NCBI GenBank assembly: GCA_963926925.1
Contig: CAWUZD010000050.1
Span: forward strand, 1 to 7,440
Source: Paralactobacillus_A sp963926925
GTDB lineage: Bacteria; Bacillota; Bacilli; Lactobacillales; Lactobacillaceae
DNA length: 7,440 nt
Direction of reading: 5' to 3'
This document shows, piece by piece, positions 1-5,374 of the stretch. How positions within the stretch are numbered: the stretch's first letter is position 1; each line of letters starts with the position of its first letter. A program made the position numbers and the translations under genes. The notes under the pieces were generated by a model. That model saw only the letters and a program-made list of their open reading frames with translations. It was not told the origin of the DNA and made no database searches.

Positions 1-76
1 TCATTCGTTATAACTTTCGTTATAAACCCTACACATCTTGCGAAACTTTGTTTAGTTTTCAAAGGACTACCAACAT
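1..76 (-). other. rRNA operon leader (partial, runs off left edge)
   Basis: Read on the minus strand this is the start of a transcript leaving the window at position 1. It contains CTTTGAAAACTAAACAAAG (64 to 46), which matches the boxA-type antitermination element found in Lactobacillales and Bacillales rRNA leaders and 16S-23S spacers. It is followed by a perfect hairpin, TTATAAC-GAAA-GTTATAA (25 to 8), closed by a GNRA tetraloop; rRNA leaders of lactobacilli carry similar stems. No 16S sequence is in the window, so the operon is inferred from the leader and from the three promoters upstream. A tRNA operon is possible but less likely because of the boxA element. Confidence 0.72.
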
Positions 77-81
77 TTATT

Positions 82-110
82 ATTATATCAAATGCTAATT
101 CAAAAAGCAA
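82..110 (-). promoter_or_regulatory. Promoter P3 of putative rRNA operon
   Basis: On the minus strand TTGCTT (110-105) is followed after exactly 17 bases by a consensus TATAAT (87-82). The predicted start is near 75, just before the boxA-like leader. This is the promoter closest to the putative rRNA genes. Confidence 0.7.
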
Positions 111-151
111 TATCTTTTTTTAAAGTTTTATCAACTTCAAACAACTTAATT

Positions 152-180
152 AATATAAAACTTTTAAGGAAAACTGTCAG
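152..180 (-). promoter_or_regulatory. Promoter P2 of putative rRNA operon
   Basis: On the minus strand CTGACA (180-175) and TATATT (157-152) each match the sigma-A consensus at five of six positions and are separated by 17 bases. The predicted start is near 145. It sits between two other good promoters in the same direction. Confidence 0.58.
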
Positions 181-225
181 TAGTAAGAATCAATTTTATT
201 TTATCTTTTCTTAACAGCAAAAATT

Positions 226-253
226 ATTATAACACTGATTTTTATACAGTCAA
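226..253 (-). promoter_or_regulatory. Promoter P1 of putative rRNA operon (extended -10)
   Basis: On the minus strand TTGACT (253-248) is followed after 16 bases by consensus TATAAT (231-226). A TG one base upstream of the -10 (234-233) makes it an extended -10 promoter. The predicted start is near 219. The serS terminator lies just upstream, so read-through from serS should be stopped before this promoter. Confidence 0.68.
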
Positions 254-274
254 CATTTTTATAAATATAAAATA

Positions 275-308
275 AAAAAGACTAATAAGTTAACTTATTA
301 GTCTTTTT
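275..308. terminator. serS terminator, perfect palindrome
   Basis: Positions 275-291 and 292-308 are exact inverted repeats (17 bp per arm, centre AAGTTAACTT), with A-runs on one side and T-runs on the other. It begins four bases after the serS stop codon and would work in both directions. It separates serS from the downstream rRNA-type promoters. Confidence 0.88.
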
Positions 309-312
309 CAAA

Positions 313-1596
313 TTAATCTTTAGTAATCTTAGTAACACCATCCATGTATGGAACCAATACATCAGGAATTGTTACACTACCATCTTCATTTTGGTAATTT
401 TCCAAAATAGCAGCTACTGTTCTACCTACAGCTAAACCCGATCCATTCAAAGTGTGTAATAACTTAGTCTTTCCATCTTCATCACGATAACGAATATGAG
501 CGCGCCGTGCTTGGAAATCCGTGCAGTTAGAACAACTTGAAATTTCACGGTAGCAATTTTGCGCAGGCATCCATACTTCCAAGTCATATGTTTTCGCAGA
601 TGTGAAACTTGCATCCCCACTAGCTAAAGTAATGACATGATATGGAAGGTTTAATTTTTGCAAAATGTTTTCAGCATTATGAGTAAGTTTTTCTAATTCA
701 TCCCATGAATCTTCAGGCTTAGTAAACTTAACCATTTCAACTTTATTAAATTGATGCATTCTGATTAATCCACGGGTATCACGACCAGCACTACCAGCTT
801 CAGAACGGAATGAAGGTGTTAACGCTGTCAAATTAATTGGTAATTGTGAACCATCCAAAATTTCATCACGATAGAAGTTAACTAAAGGTACTTCAGCTGT
901 TGGAATTAATGTTAATGGTTTTTCATCAGTATTAATAATTGTATAAACATCTTCGGTAAACTTAGGAAATTGACCAGTACCAAACATTGATTCCGCATTT
1001 ACTAAGTAAGGTGGAATTACTTCAGTATAACCATCTTTACGGTGTTCATCTAACATAAAGTTATATACGGCACGTTCCAAACGTGCACCTAAACCTAAGT
1101 AATAAACAAACCGACTACCTGATACTTTAGCAGCACGTTGCCAATCTAAAATTCCTAATTCTTCACCTAAATCCCAATGTGCTTGTGGTTTAAATTTAAA
1201 ATCAGGAATTGTGCCCCATTTTCTTTCTTCACGTGCAGCACTTTCATCACTACCAACAGGAACAGATTCATCTGGAATATTAGGAAGACGAATTAAGATG
1301 TAATTTAAATCATCAGTTGTTTTAGCAAGTTTTTCATCTAATTCTTTAATTTCTTGACCAACTTGCTTCATTTGTGCAATTTGTGCGTCAGCATCTTCAT
1401 GATTCCGCTTCATTTGCGCAATTTTAGCTGATACATCATTCCGTTCCTTTTTTAAATTTTCACTTTTAACAGTAAGATCACGCCGTTGTTGGTCTAATTG
1501 TAATAATTGATCAATTTCTTCACCAGGAATTTGACGTGTTGCTAACCGTTCCTTAACCCATTCAGGTTTTTTACGAATTAATTTAAGGTCTAACAT
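313..1596 (-). CDS. serS: Seryl-tRNA synthetase
   Basis: Class II aminoacyl-tRNA synthetase that charges tRNA-Ser (and tRNA-Sec where present) with serine using ATP in the cytoplasm. The product is 427 residues, the usual bacterial length. Residues 1 to about 105 form the N-terminal tRNA-binding helical arm, rich in charged and coiled-coil sequence (about 30-95). The catalytic core shows TAEVPL (233-238), motif 2 with FRSEAGSAGRDTRG (263-276) and HQFNKVE (281-287), and motif 3 with LNGSGLAVGRT (383-393). The start at 1596 is chosen because GGGGTGA lies four bases upstream and MLDLKLIRK is the normal SerRS beginning. A longer reading frame to 1635 would run through the T-box terminator and is not credible. 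Expression is controlled by the T-box leader just upstream, and a palindromic terminator follows. Confidence 0.98.
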   Translation of the reverse strand: MLDLKLIRKKPEWVKERLATRQIPGEEIDQLLQLDQQRRDLTVKSENLKKERNDVSAKIAQMKRNHEDADAQIAQMKQVGQEIKELDEKLAKTTDDLNYILIRLPNIPDESVPVGSDESAAREERKWGTIPDFKFKPQAHWDLGEELGILDWQRAAKVSGSRFVYYLGLGARLERAVYNFMLDEHRKDGYTEVIPPYLVNAESMFGTGQFPKFTEDVYTIINTDEKPLTLIPTAEVPLVNFYRDEILDGSQLPINLTALTPSFRSEAGSAGRDTRGLIRMHQFNKVEMVKFTKPEDSWDELEKLTHNAENILQKLNLPYHVITLASGDASFTSAKTYDLEVWMPAQNCYREISSCSNCTDFQARRAHIRYRDEDGKTKLLHTLNGSGLAVGRTVAAILENYQNEDGSVTIPDVLVPYMDGVTKITKD

Positions 1597-1609
1597 TTTA
1601 TCACCCCAT

Positions 1610-1850
1610 AAAAAAATAAAAGCCTTTGCCCACAATTGGGACGAAAGGCTTCAAGTTCGCGGTACCACCCAAGTTTAGTTATTAATTAAAATAACTACGC
1701 TCATTAGTAATAACGGCTACTTTACCGTGCAATTCATCATTGCCCACTATCATGCTGGAACGAACTAAAACTCACAGTTCACACCAACCACTGTGTCTCT
1801 GAAAAAATAGTTCTAAAGCATTTCATCACGTGTTTATCAAATATTAATTA
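1610..1850 (-). promoter_or_regulatory. T-box riboswitch, serine-specific, controlling serS
   Basis: A complete T-box leader reads on the minus strand. The T-box core GGGTGGTACCGCG (1670-1658) is present. The distal Stem I hairpin (CACAG/CTGTG, 1795-1773) has the conserved GGTTGGTGTGAA loop. The base of Stem I is ATGCT/AGCAT (1821-1817 with 1756-1752) plus GAACTA/TAGTTC. The specifier loop carries TCC (1759-1757) followed by A, a serine codon. A stem III candidate is TAGTTAT/ATAACTA (1697-1676). The leader ends in a terminator (stem 1651-1620) that competes with the T-box antiterminator. Uncharged tRNA-Ser is expected to stabilise antitermination and raise serS expression. Confidence 0.94.
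1611..1651 (-). terminator. T-box regulated terminator of serS leader
   Basis: On the minus strand AAGCCTTT (1651-1644) pairs with AAAGGCTT (1627-1620), extended inside by CCC/GGG, and is followed by a T-rich run (1619-1611). It ends 14 bases before the serS start codon. It is the off-state of the T-box switch. Confidence 0.9.
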
Positions 1851-1855
1851 AGTTA

Positions 1856-1884
1856 AAAATACTCTCTTTATGCTAAAAATGCAA
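1856..1884 (-). promoter_or_regulatory. Candidate serS promoter
   Basis: On the minus strand TTGCAT (1884-1879), a 17-base spacer and TATTTT (1861-1856) would start transcription near 1849, about 28 bases before T-box Stem I. The match to consensus is modest and the region is AT-rich, so other hexamers are possible. Confidence 0.4.
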
Positions 1885-1903
1885 ATTTCACTTTTACTTT
1901 ATT

Positions 1904-2926
1904 TTAGAAAAGTGATAAGTTTTGTGAACTAATACGATGCACACCACGAGAACGCTTATTCAAAAGCATACGCCGTTGCCGATCATGTGCCATAATTTCT
2001 TCAAACTTCTTTAAGCTCTCCTTACTCCATAAAGGAAAGGCTTGTTGGGTTTGAATATACTTTTGGTTACCAATTGCTTGTTCAATTTGCATTGGATCAT
2101 CAATTTGATCACATTGACTATGATCCAACATCGCAACAGGACGGTTTTGTTTAAAAGCATGTTGTAAAGCTAGTTCAGTTTTACCGTTTTGGTCAGTTTC
2201 AATAACAACCAAACCATCACTAATACCGCTTTCCCATTCATCCCGTGCAGCTAAAAATTGTCTTCTAACAATTGTGCCATAACGGAATGGTGACATAATC
2301 AAACCACCTTTAGCCAAGATTTCTTCAGCTAAAGCAGTATTTTCTTTAGGATAAATTGGTTGTTCAAGACTATGACCAACAATCGCAATCGTCTTACCAG
2401 TAGTTTCCAAAGCACCTTTATGAGCAGCAGTATTAGTACCGATTGATAAACCACTAACAATAACGTAACCATTTTTGGCAAATTGTGCAGCAATATGTTC
2501 AGCCATCTTAGCCCCTAAAGTAGTTGGCCGCCGTGTGCCAATAAAGCCAACACTTGGTTCATTTAATAAAGCACGATTACCTTTTGTATAAATAATTAAT
2601 GGAAAACTCTTTAAAACAACCATGTTTTGTGGATAATCAGGCATTTGGTAATTAATCAAATCAATACCAGCTGCCCGTGTTTTATCAAAAATTTCATGGG
2701 CTTGAATAATATCTTCTTGCCATTGTTGTTGATTAAATTGACCTGCCCGTAAAATCCGCTTAAAGACAGGAATATTAATCATATGAAAACGACCAAAATC
2801 AGTTAAAAGCCGTTGTGGTTCACGTACTTGATTAAATACTTTCAAAACTGTTTGTGGACCAACACCTTTAATTTGATCTAAGGCCAAAATTAAAATAGTT
2901 AAATTATCTAAATCATTTGCGTCCAT
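1904..2926 (-). CDS. Divergent DprA/Smf-family protein
   Basis: The 340-residue product resembles DprA, which loads RecA on incoming single-stranded DNA during transformation. The N-terminal part (about 10-60) contains IKGVGPQTVLKVF (19-31), a helix-hairpin-helix/SAM-like segment as in DprA. The Rossmann-like domain spans about 108-270: VGFIGTRRPTTLG (126-138), VIVSGLSIGTNTAAHKGAL (155-173), GKTIAIVGHSLEQPIYPKEN (177-196). Several core motifs depart from typical DprA: SGxARGID reads SGLSIGTN, the SE pair after the YP helix reads SP (212-213), and the FPxRNRIIxGLS segment reads RRQFLAARDEWESGIS (221-236). The C-terminus is a short basic tail without the usual winged helix. The start at 2926 follows AAGGAG seven bases upstream; a longer frame to 2962 has no such site. 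It lies upstream of serS on the same strand with no clear terminator between. Family assignment is firm; a role in transformation is not. Confidence 0.85.
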   Translation of the reverse strand: MDANDLDNLTILILALDQIKGVGPQTVLKVFNQVREPQRLLTDFGRFHMINIPVFKRILRAGQFNQQQWQEDIIQAHEIFDKTRAAGIDLINYQMPDYPQNMVVLKSFPLIIYTKGNRALLNEPSVGFIGTRRPTTLGAKMAEHIAAQFAKNGYVIVSGLSIGTNTAAHKGALETTGKTIAIVGHSLEQPIYPKENTALAEEILAKGGLIMSPFRYGTIVRRQFLAARDEWESGISDGLVVIETDQNGKTELALQHAFKQNRPVAMLDHSQCDQIDDPMQIEQAIGNQKYIQTQQAFPLWSKESLKKFEEIMAHDRQRRMLLNKRSRGVHRISSQNLSLF

Positions 2927-2974
2927 TGTTTTCTCCTTCATTCTAAGATAAAGATAGCACAAATTTAAAAATCA

Positions 2975-3004
2975 TTTTCATTTTTTGATTAAAAAGTGTA
3001 AAAT
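2975..3004 (+). promoter_or_regulatory. Candidate promoter of deoxynucleoside kinase
   Basis: TAAAAT (2999-3004) matches the -10 consensus at five of six bases, with a weak TTTTCA (2975-2980) 18 bases upstream. A second option is TTGCAT (3011-3016) with CAAAAT (3033-3038), spacer 16, which would place the inverted repeat at 3044-3074 at the very 5' end of the transcript. Confidence 0.35.
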
Positions 3005-3043
3005 AAATACTTGCATACGTGATTACAATGCACAAAATATGGG

Positions 3044-3074
3044 ACCATTTATTGAAATGTATACAATAAATGGT
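3044..3074 (+). repeat. Perfect 11-bp inverted repeat in kinase leader
   Basis: ACCATTTATTG (3044-3054) and CAATAAATGGT (3064-3074) are exact reverse complements around a nine-base spacer. The repeat lies between the candidate promoters and the kinase start at 3111. There is no T-run after it, so it is not an ordinary terminator, and it ends 26 bases before the ribosome site. It could be a regulator's operator or an mRNA 5' stem. Confidence 0.75.
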
Positions 3075-3110
3075 ATGAAAAAGCAACAAATTAATAAGAG
3101 AGGGAGTTTG

Positions 3111-3770
3111 ATGACTTTGATCGTTTTAGCCGGAACCATTGGAGCTGGAAAAACCAGTTTAACTAAACTTATTTCAGAACATTTACATACTGAACCATAT
3201 TATGAATCAGTTGATGATAATGAAGTATTACCATTATTTTATAAAGATCCTAAAAAATACGCTTTCTTATTACAAATTTACTTCTTAAATAAACGATTTG
3301 AAAGCATCAAGAAAGCTTACTCTAATGATAACAATGTTTTAGATCGGTCTATCTTTGAAGACTCCTTACTTTTTCATTTAAACGCTGACCTCGGCCGGGC
3401 AACACCAACTGAAGTACGTGTTTATGATAATTTGTTACATAATATGATGGAAGAATTACCATATGCTGCTCATAAAAAGCGGCCTGACTTATTAGTTCAC
3501 ATTAAGGTTTCATTTCCAACAATGCTGGAACGGATTAAAAAGCGTGGTCGTGATTATGAACAAATTGACCAAGACCCAACTTTATATGATTACTACAAAG
3601 AACTAAATAATCGTTATGCTAAATGGTATCAAGATTATGACGAAAGTCCTAAAATCCAAATTGATGGTGATAAATATGATTTTGTTGATGATCTTGATGC
3701 CCGTAAAGCAGTTATTAAAATGATTGATGACGAATTAGCTAAATTAGATCGTGAACATCATAATAATTAA
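3111..3770 (+). CDS. Deoxynucleoside kinase (dAK/dGK/dCK type)
   Basis: Phosphorylates deoxynucleosides to their monophosphates for dNTP salvage in the cytoplasm. The 219-residue product has the P-loop GTIGAGKTS (8-16). The substrate-side segment contains E32 and VDDNEVLPLFYKDPKKYAF (34-52). The DRS motif is at 78-80, followed by ED (83-84). The arginine-rich lid is RIKKRGRDYEQ (141-151). All are typical of the dNK/TK2 family found in lactobacilli, where paired enzymes phosphorylate dA, dG and dC. The exact base preference cannot be read here. The start at 3111 is chosen because GGGAG lies four bases upstream and MTLIVLAGTIG is the normal N-terminus; a longer frame back to 2985 would translate the leader repeat. 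It is a single gene ended by the terminator at 3785-3816. In Bacillus subtilis dck and dgk also lie close to serS, so this neighbourhood may be ancient. Confidence 0.95.
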   Translation: MTLIVLAGTIGAGKTSLTKLISEHLHTEPYYESVDDNEVLPLFYKDPKKYAFLLQIYFLNKRFESIKKAYSNDNNVLDRSIFEDSLLFHLNADLGRATPTEVRVYDNLLHNMMEELPYAAHKKRPDLLVHIKVSFPTMLERIKKRGRDYEQIDQDPTLYDYYKELNNRYAKWYQDYDESPKIQIDGDKYDFVDDLDARKAVIKMIDDELAKLDREHHNN

Positions 3771-3784
3771 ACTATTAAAGTAAA

Positions 3785-3816
3785 ATACCGTGAGTTTTTA
3801 ACTCACGGTATTTTTT
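3785..3816. terminator. Bidirectional terminator between kinase and GNAT-like gene
   Basis: ATACCGTGAGTT (3785-3796) pairs perfectly with AACTCACGGTAT (3800-3811) around a TTT loop and is followed by T's to 3816. The A's before the stem give a short T-tract on the other strand. It lies between two convergent genes, 15 bases after the kinase stop and touching the stop codon of the minus-strand gene. Confidence 0.92.
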
Positions 3817-4357
3817 ATAACTCTTTGAAAAATTCGCCGGTATAATTATTATCATTAGCATTTACGACAAATTTTTCTTTATTTAAAATATGTTTTATTT
3901 TATCAAAACTAGTTACATCAAAAGTTGTAATATTGCCTTCAATTAATCGGTATTCATTACGAACAGCTAAATTAATAAATGAACGTAATGCAATTTGCGC
4001 TAAACCCATATTCTGAAAATCATAAAAAGCTAAATGACTTTCTGAACCCAACGTTTCCAATAATGTTAGATGTAACTTTTTCTCCCACACATTTGTTTCA
4101 AATAAAAGTTGTGATTGAAAATTAGCTTTTGGATAACCCTGCTTATTAACATTTGCAAATGGTGAATAAACAAAAATAGAATAACATTTAATTGAATCAA
4201 CTTGTGGTTTAAAGTCTGTGTAGACAACATATTGACTAATTTTTTCGCCTGCTTTAAAAGGTTTATTCATATATGACAAAATCGTATAATCAGGTGATTG
4301 TTCCAAATAAGCTAATTGTTTAGCATAAACTTTATTGTAATCTATTTGTGTTTTCAC
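3815..4357 (-). CDS. Uncharacterised GNAT-like protein
   Basis: I do not recognise a named family for this 180-residue protein. The C-terminal half has features of a GNAT acetyltransferase: QNMGLA (115-120) fits the acetyl-CoA pyrophosphate-loop pattern Q/R-x-x-G-x-G/A. It is followed by an amphipathic helix (QIALRSFINLAVRNEY), a strand-like LIEGNITTFD (138-147) and the sequence KIKHILNKEKFVV (153-165), resembling the late helix and GF segment of the fold. The N-terminal half (1-110) is aromatic-rich and matches nothing I know. No signal peptide or membrane segment is visible. The start is GTG at 4357; an in-frame TAA lies two codons upstream (4363-4361) and the first in-frame ATG is codon 30, so GTG is the only long start. 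It is divergent from the hydrolase gene. Acetyltransferase activity is an inference. Confidence 0.6.
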   Translation of the reverse strand: MKTQIDYNKVYAKQLAYLEQSPDYTILSYMNKPFKAGEKISQYVVYTDFKPQVDSIKCYSIFVYSPFANVNKQGYPKANFQSQLLFETNVWEKKLHLTLLETLGSESHLAFYDFQNMGLAQIALRSFINLAVRNEYRLIEGNITTFDVTSFDKIKHILNKEKFVVNANDNNYTGEFFKEL

Positions 4358-4372
4358 TCCTTATCTCTTCCT
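4358..4372 (-). promoter_or_regulatory. Ribosome site supporting the GTG start
   Basis: On the minus strand AGGAAG (4372-4367) lies nine bases before the GTG codon and is the usable Shine-Dalgarno site. A better match, AAGGAG, overlaps the start codon itself (its last G is the G of GTG) and is too close to serve that start. The arrangement suggests weak or regulated initiation. Confidence 0.5.
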
Positions 4373-4378
4373 ATGTAA

Positions 4379-4402
4379 ATTGTAACATTCCCGATAATGA
4401 TA
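4379..4402 (-). promoter_or_regulatory. Extended -10 promoter of GNAT-like gene
   Basis: On the minus strand TGTTACAAT (4387-4379) is an extended -10 element with TACAAT matching five of six bases. An imperfect CTTACA lies about 18 bases upstream. Transcription would begin near 4372, giving a very short leader of about 15 bases. Confidence 0.45.
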
Positions 4403-4451
4403 TGTAAGAACTATTTTTAGGCTAATATTTCGATTTAATCTATAAAAAGAC

Positions 4452-4457
4452 TATAAT
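4452..4457 (+). promoter_or_regulatory. -10 element of alpha/beta-hydrolase gene
   Basis: Consensus TATAAT sits 40 bases before the hydrolase ATG. No good -35 is seen at 16-18 bases upstream (TTCGAT at 4429-4434 is the nearest), so this promoter may be weak or activator-dependent. It is back to back with the promoter of the GNAT-like gene. Confidence 0.55.
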
Positions 4458-4496
4458 TAGTAATAGATTGTAATTATTAAAAGGAAGGAACAAAAG

Positions 4497-5315
4497 ATGC
4501 AAATTATTAAAGAATATTTACCTTTACAAAATGAAAATTCTGATAATGCCAAAGCATATCTTCAAGGTTACTTACATGATGTAAATCCTGAAATTAACGT
4601 TGATGAATATCCTGCAATTATTATTACTCCAGGTGGTGCTTACAAGAAAATTCCTGAACACCAAGCTGAAACAATTGCAATGGCTTTCTATAACCAAGGT
4701 TATCAAGCATTTTTTGTTAAATATCATTTCGTTAGCGATCAACAACCATTATTACCAGCACCAATGATTGATTTAGCTGATGCTGTTAAGACAGTAAGAA
4801 GAAATAGCAATGTATGGCATGTTGATTTAAATAAAATTGTCTTATATGGTTATTCTGTTGGTGGTAACATCGTTTCTGTTTATAATGGCAGTTGGTATCG
4901 TGATTGGTTACAAAAAGCTGCCCAAGCTAGTGCTGATGAATTAAAACCTAATGCTGTTGTTTTAGGTTATCCAGTAATTGATCTTCAAGCTGGTTGGCCA
5001 AAGGATGCTGAAGCATTAAAGCAATTAACACCAGATCCTGAAGAATACGCTGCTGAAAAATTAGTAACTGATCAAAATGCACCAACCTTTGTATGGACAA
5101 CAACTGATGATAATGTCGTTCCTTCACGTAACAGTGTTATGTACGTTGATGCTTTAAATAATCATCATGTTCCTGTTGAATTTCATTTATTCAGACATGG
5201 TCATCATGGTTTAGCATTAGCTAACAAACAAACTGCTGCTGATCCAAGTAGTATTATTCCCCACGTTGCTCATTGGTTCGACCTTGCCATTGAATGGTTA
5301 GATGCAACTTTATAA
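4497..5315 (+). CDS. Alpha/beta-hydrolase, esterase/acetylesterase-like
   Basis: The 272-residue product is a serine hydrolase of the alpha/beta fold, resembling the carboxylesterase/acetyl-xylan-esterase-like group common in lactobacilli. The oxyanion-hole segment is TPGGAYKKI (44-52). The nucleophile elbow is GYSVGG (118-123) with Ser120. The acid residue is probably Asp205 in DDNVVP (204-209). The catalytic His is probably His237 in HGHHGLAL (234-241). All three residues are present and in order, so the enzyme should be active. No signal peptide is visible, so it is cytoplasmic and likely acts on small acyl esters; the natural substrate cannot be read. The start follows the strong site AAGGAAGGA with eight or nine bases of spacing. 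It forms a single unit ended by the palindromic terminator at 5337-5374. Confidence 0.9.
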   Translation: MQIIKEYLPLQNENSDNAKAYLQGYLHDVNPEINVDEYPAIIITPGGAYKKIPEHQAETIAMAFYNQGYQAFFVKYHFVSDQQPLLPAPMIDLADAVKTVRRNSNVWHVDLNKIVLYGYSVGGNIVSVYNGSWYRDWLQKAAQASADELKPNAVVLGYPVIDLQAGWPKDAEALKQLTPDPEEYAAEKLVTDQNAPTFVWTTTDDNVVPSRNSVMYVDALNNHHVPVEFHLFRHGHHGLALANKQTAADPSSIIPHVAHWFDLAIEWLDATL

Positions 5316-5336
5316 TTAAAATTAATAAATTAATTT

Positions 5337-5374
5337 AAAAAGGATGGTAATAATTAATTATTACCATCCTTTTT
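5337..5374. terminator. Perfect palindromic bidirectional terminator
   Basis: The 38 bases are a perfect palindrome: A-run, AGGATGGTAATAATT, then its exact complement, then a T-run. It serves both the hydrolase (plus) and the pseudouridine synthase (minus). It includes the stop codon (5354-5356) and last codons (KKDGNN) of the minus-strand gene, so that hairpin forms partly inside coding sequence. Confidence 0.93.

Noticed and set aside
4..25. Tandem direct repeat TTCGTTATAA with 12-base period, possible start of a repeat array
   Set aside because: It has only two copies and is fully explained by the hairpin TTATAAC-GAAA-GTTATAA in the leader.
1597..1635. N-terminal extension of serS (13 residues)
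   Set aside because: These bases form the T-box terminator and the ribosome site; the family N-terminus MLDLKLIR begins at 1596.
1889..1914. CACTTTT/AAAAGTG as a terminator of the dprA-like gene
   Set aside because: The stem is short and AT-rich, has a 12-base loop and no proper T-run, and covers the stop codon.
2927..2962. N-terminal extension of the dprA-like gene
   Set aside because: AAGGAG sits seven bases before the ATG at 2926, and the upstream frame has no ribosome site.
2985..3110. N-terminal extension of the deoxynucleoside kinase
   Set aside because: It would begin at TTG without a ribosome site and translate the inverted repeat; the P-loop N-terminus begins at 3111 after GGGAG.
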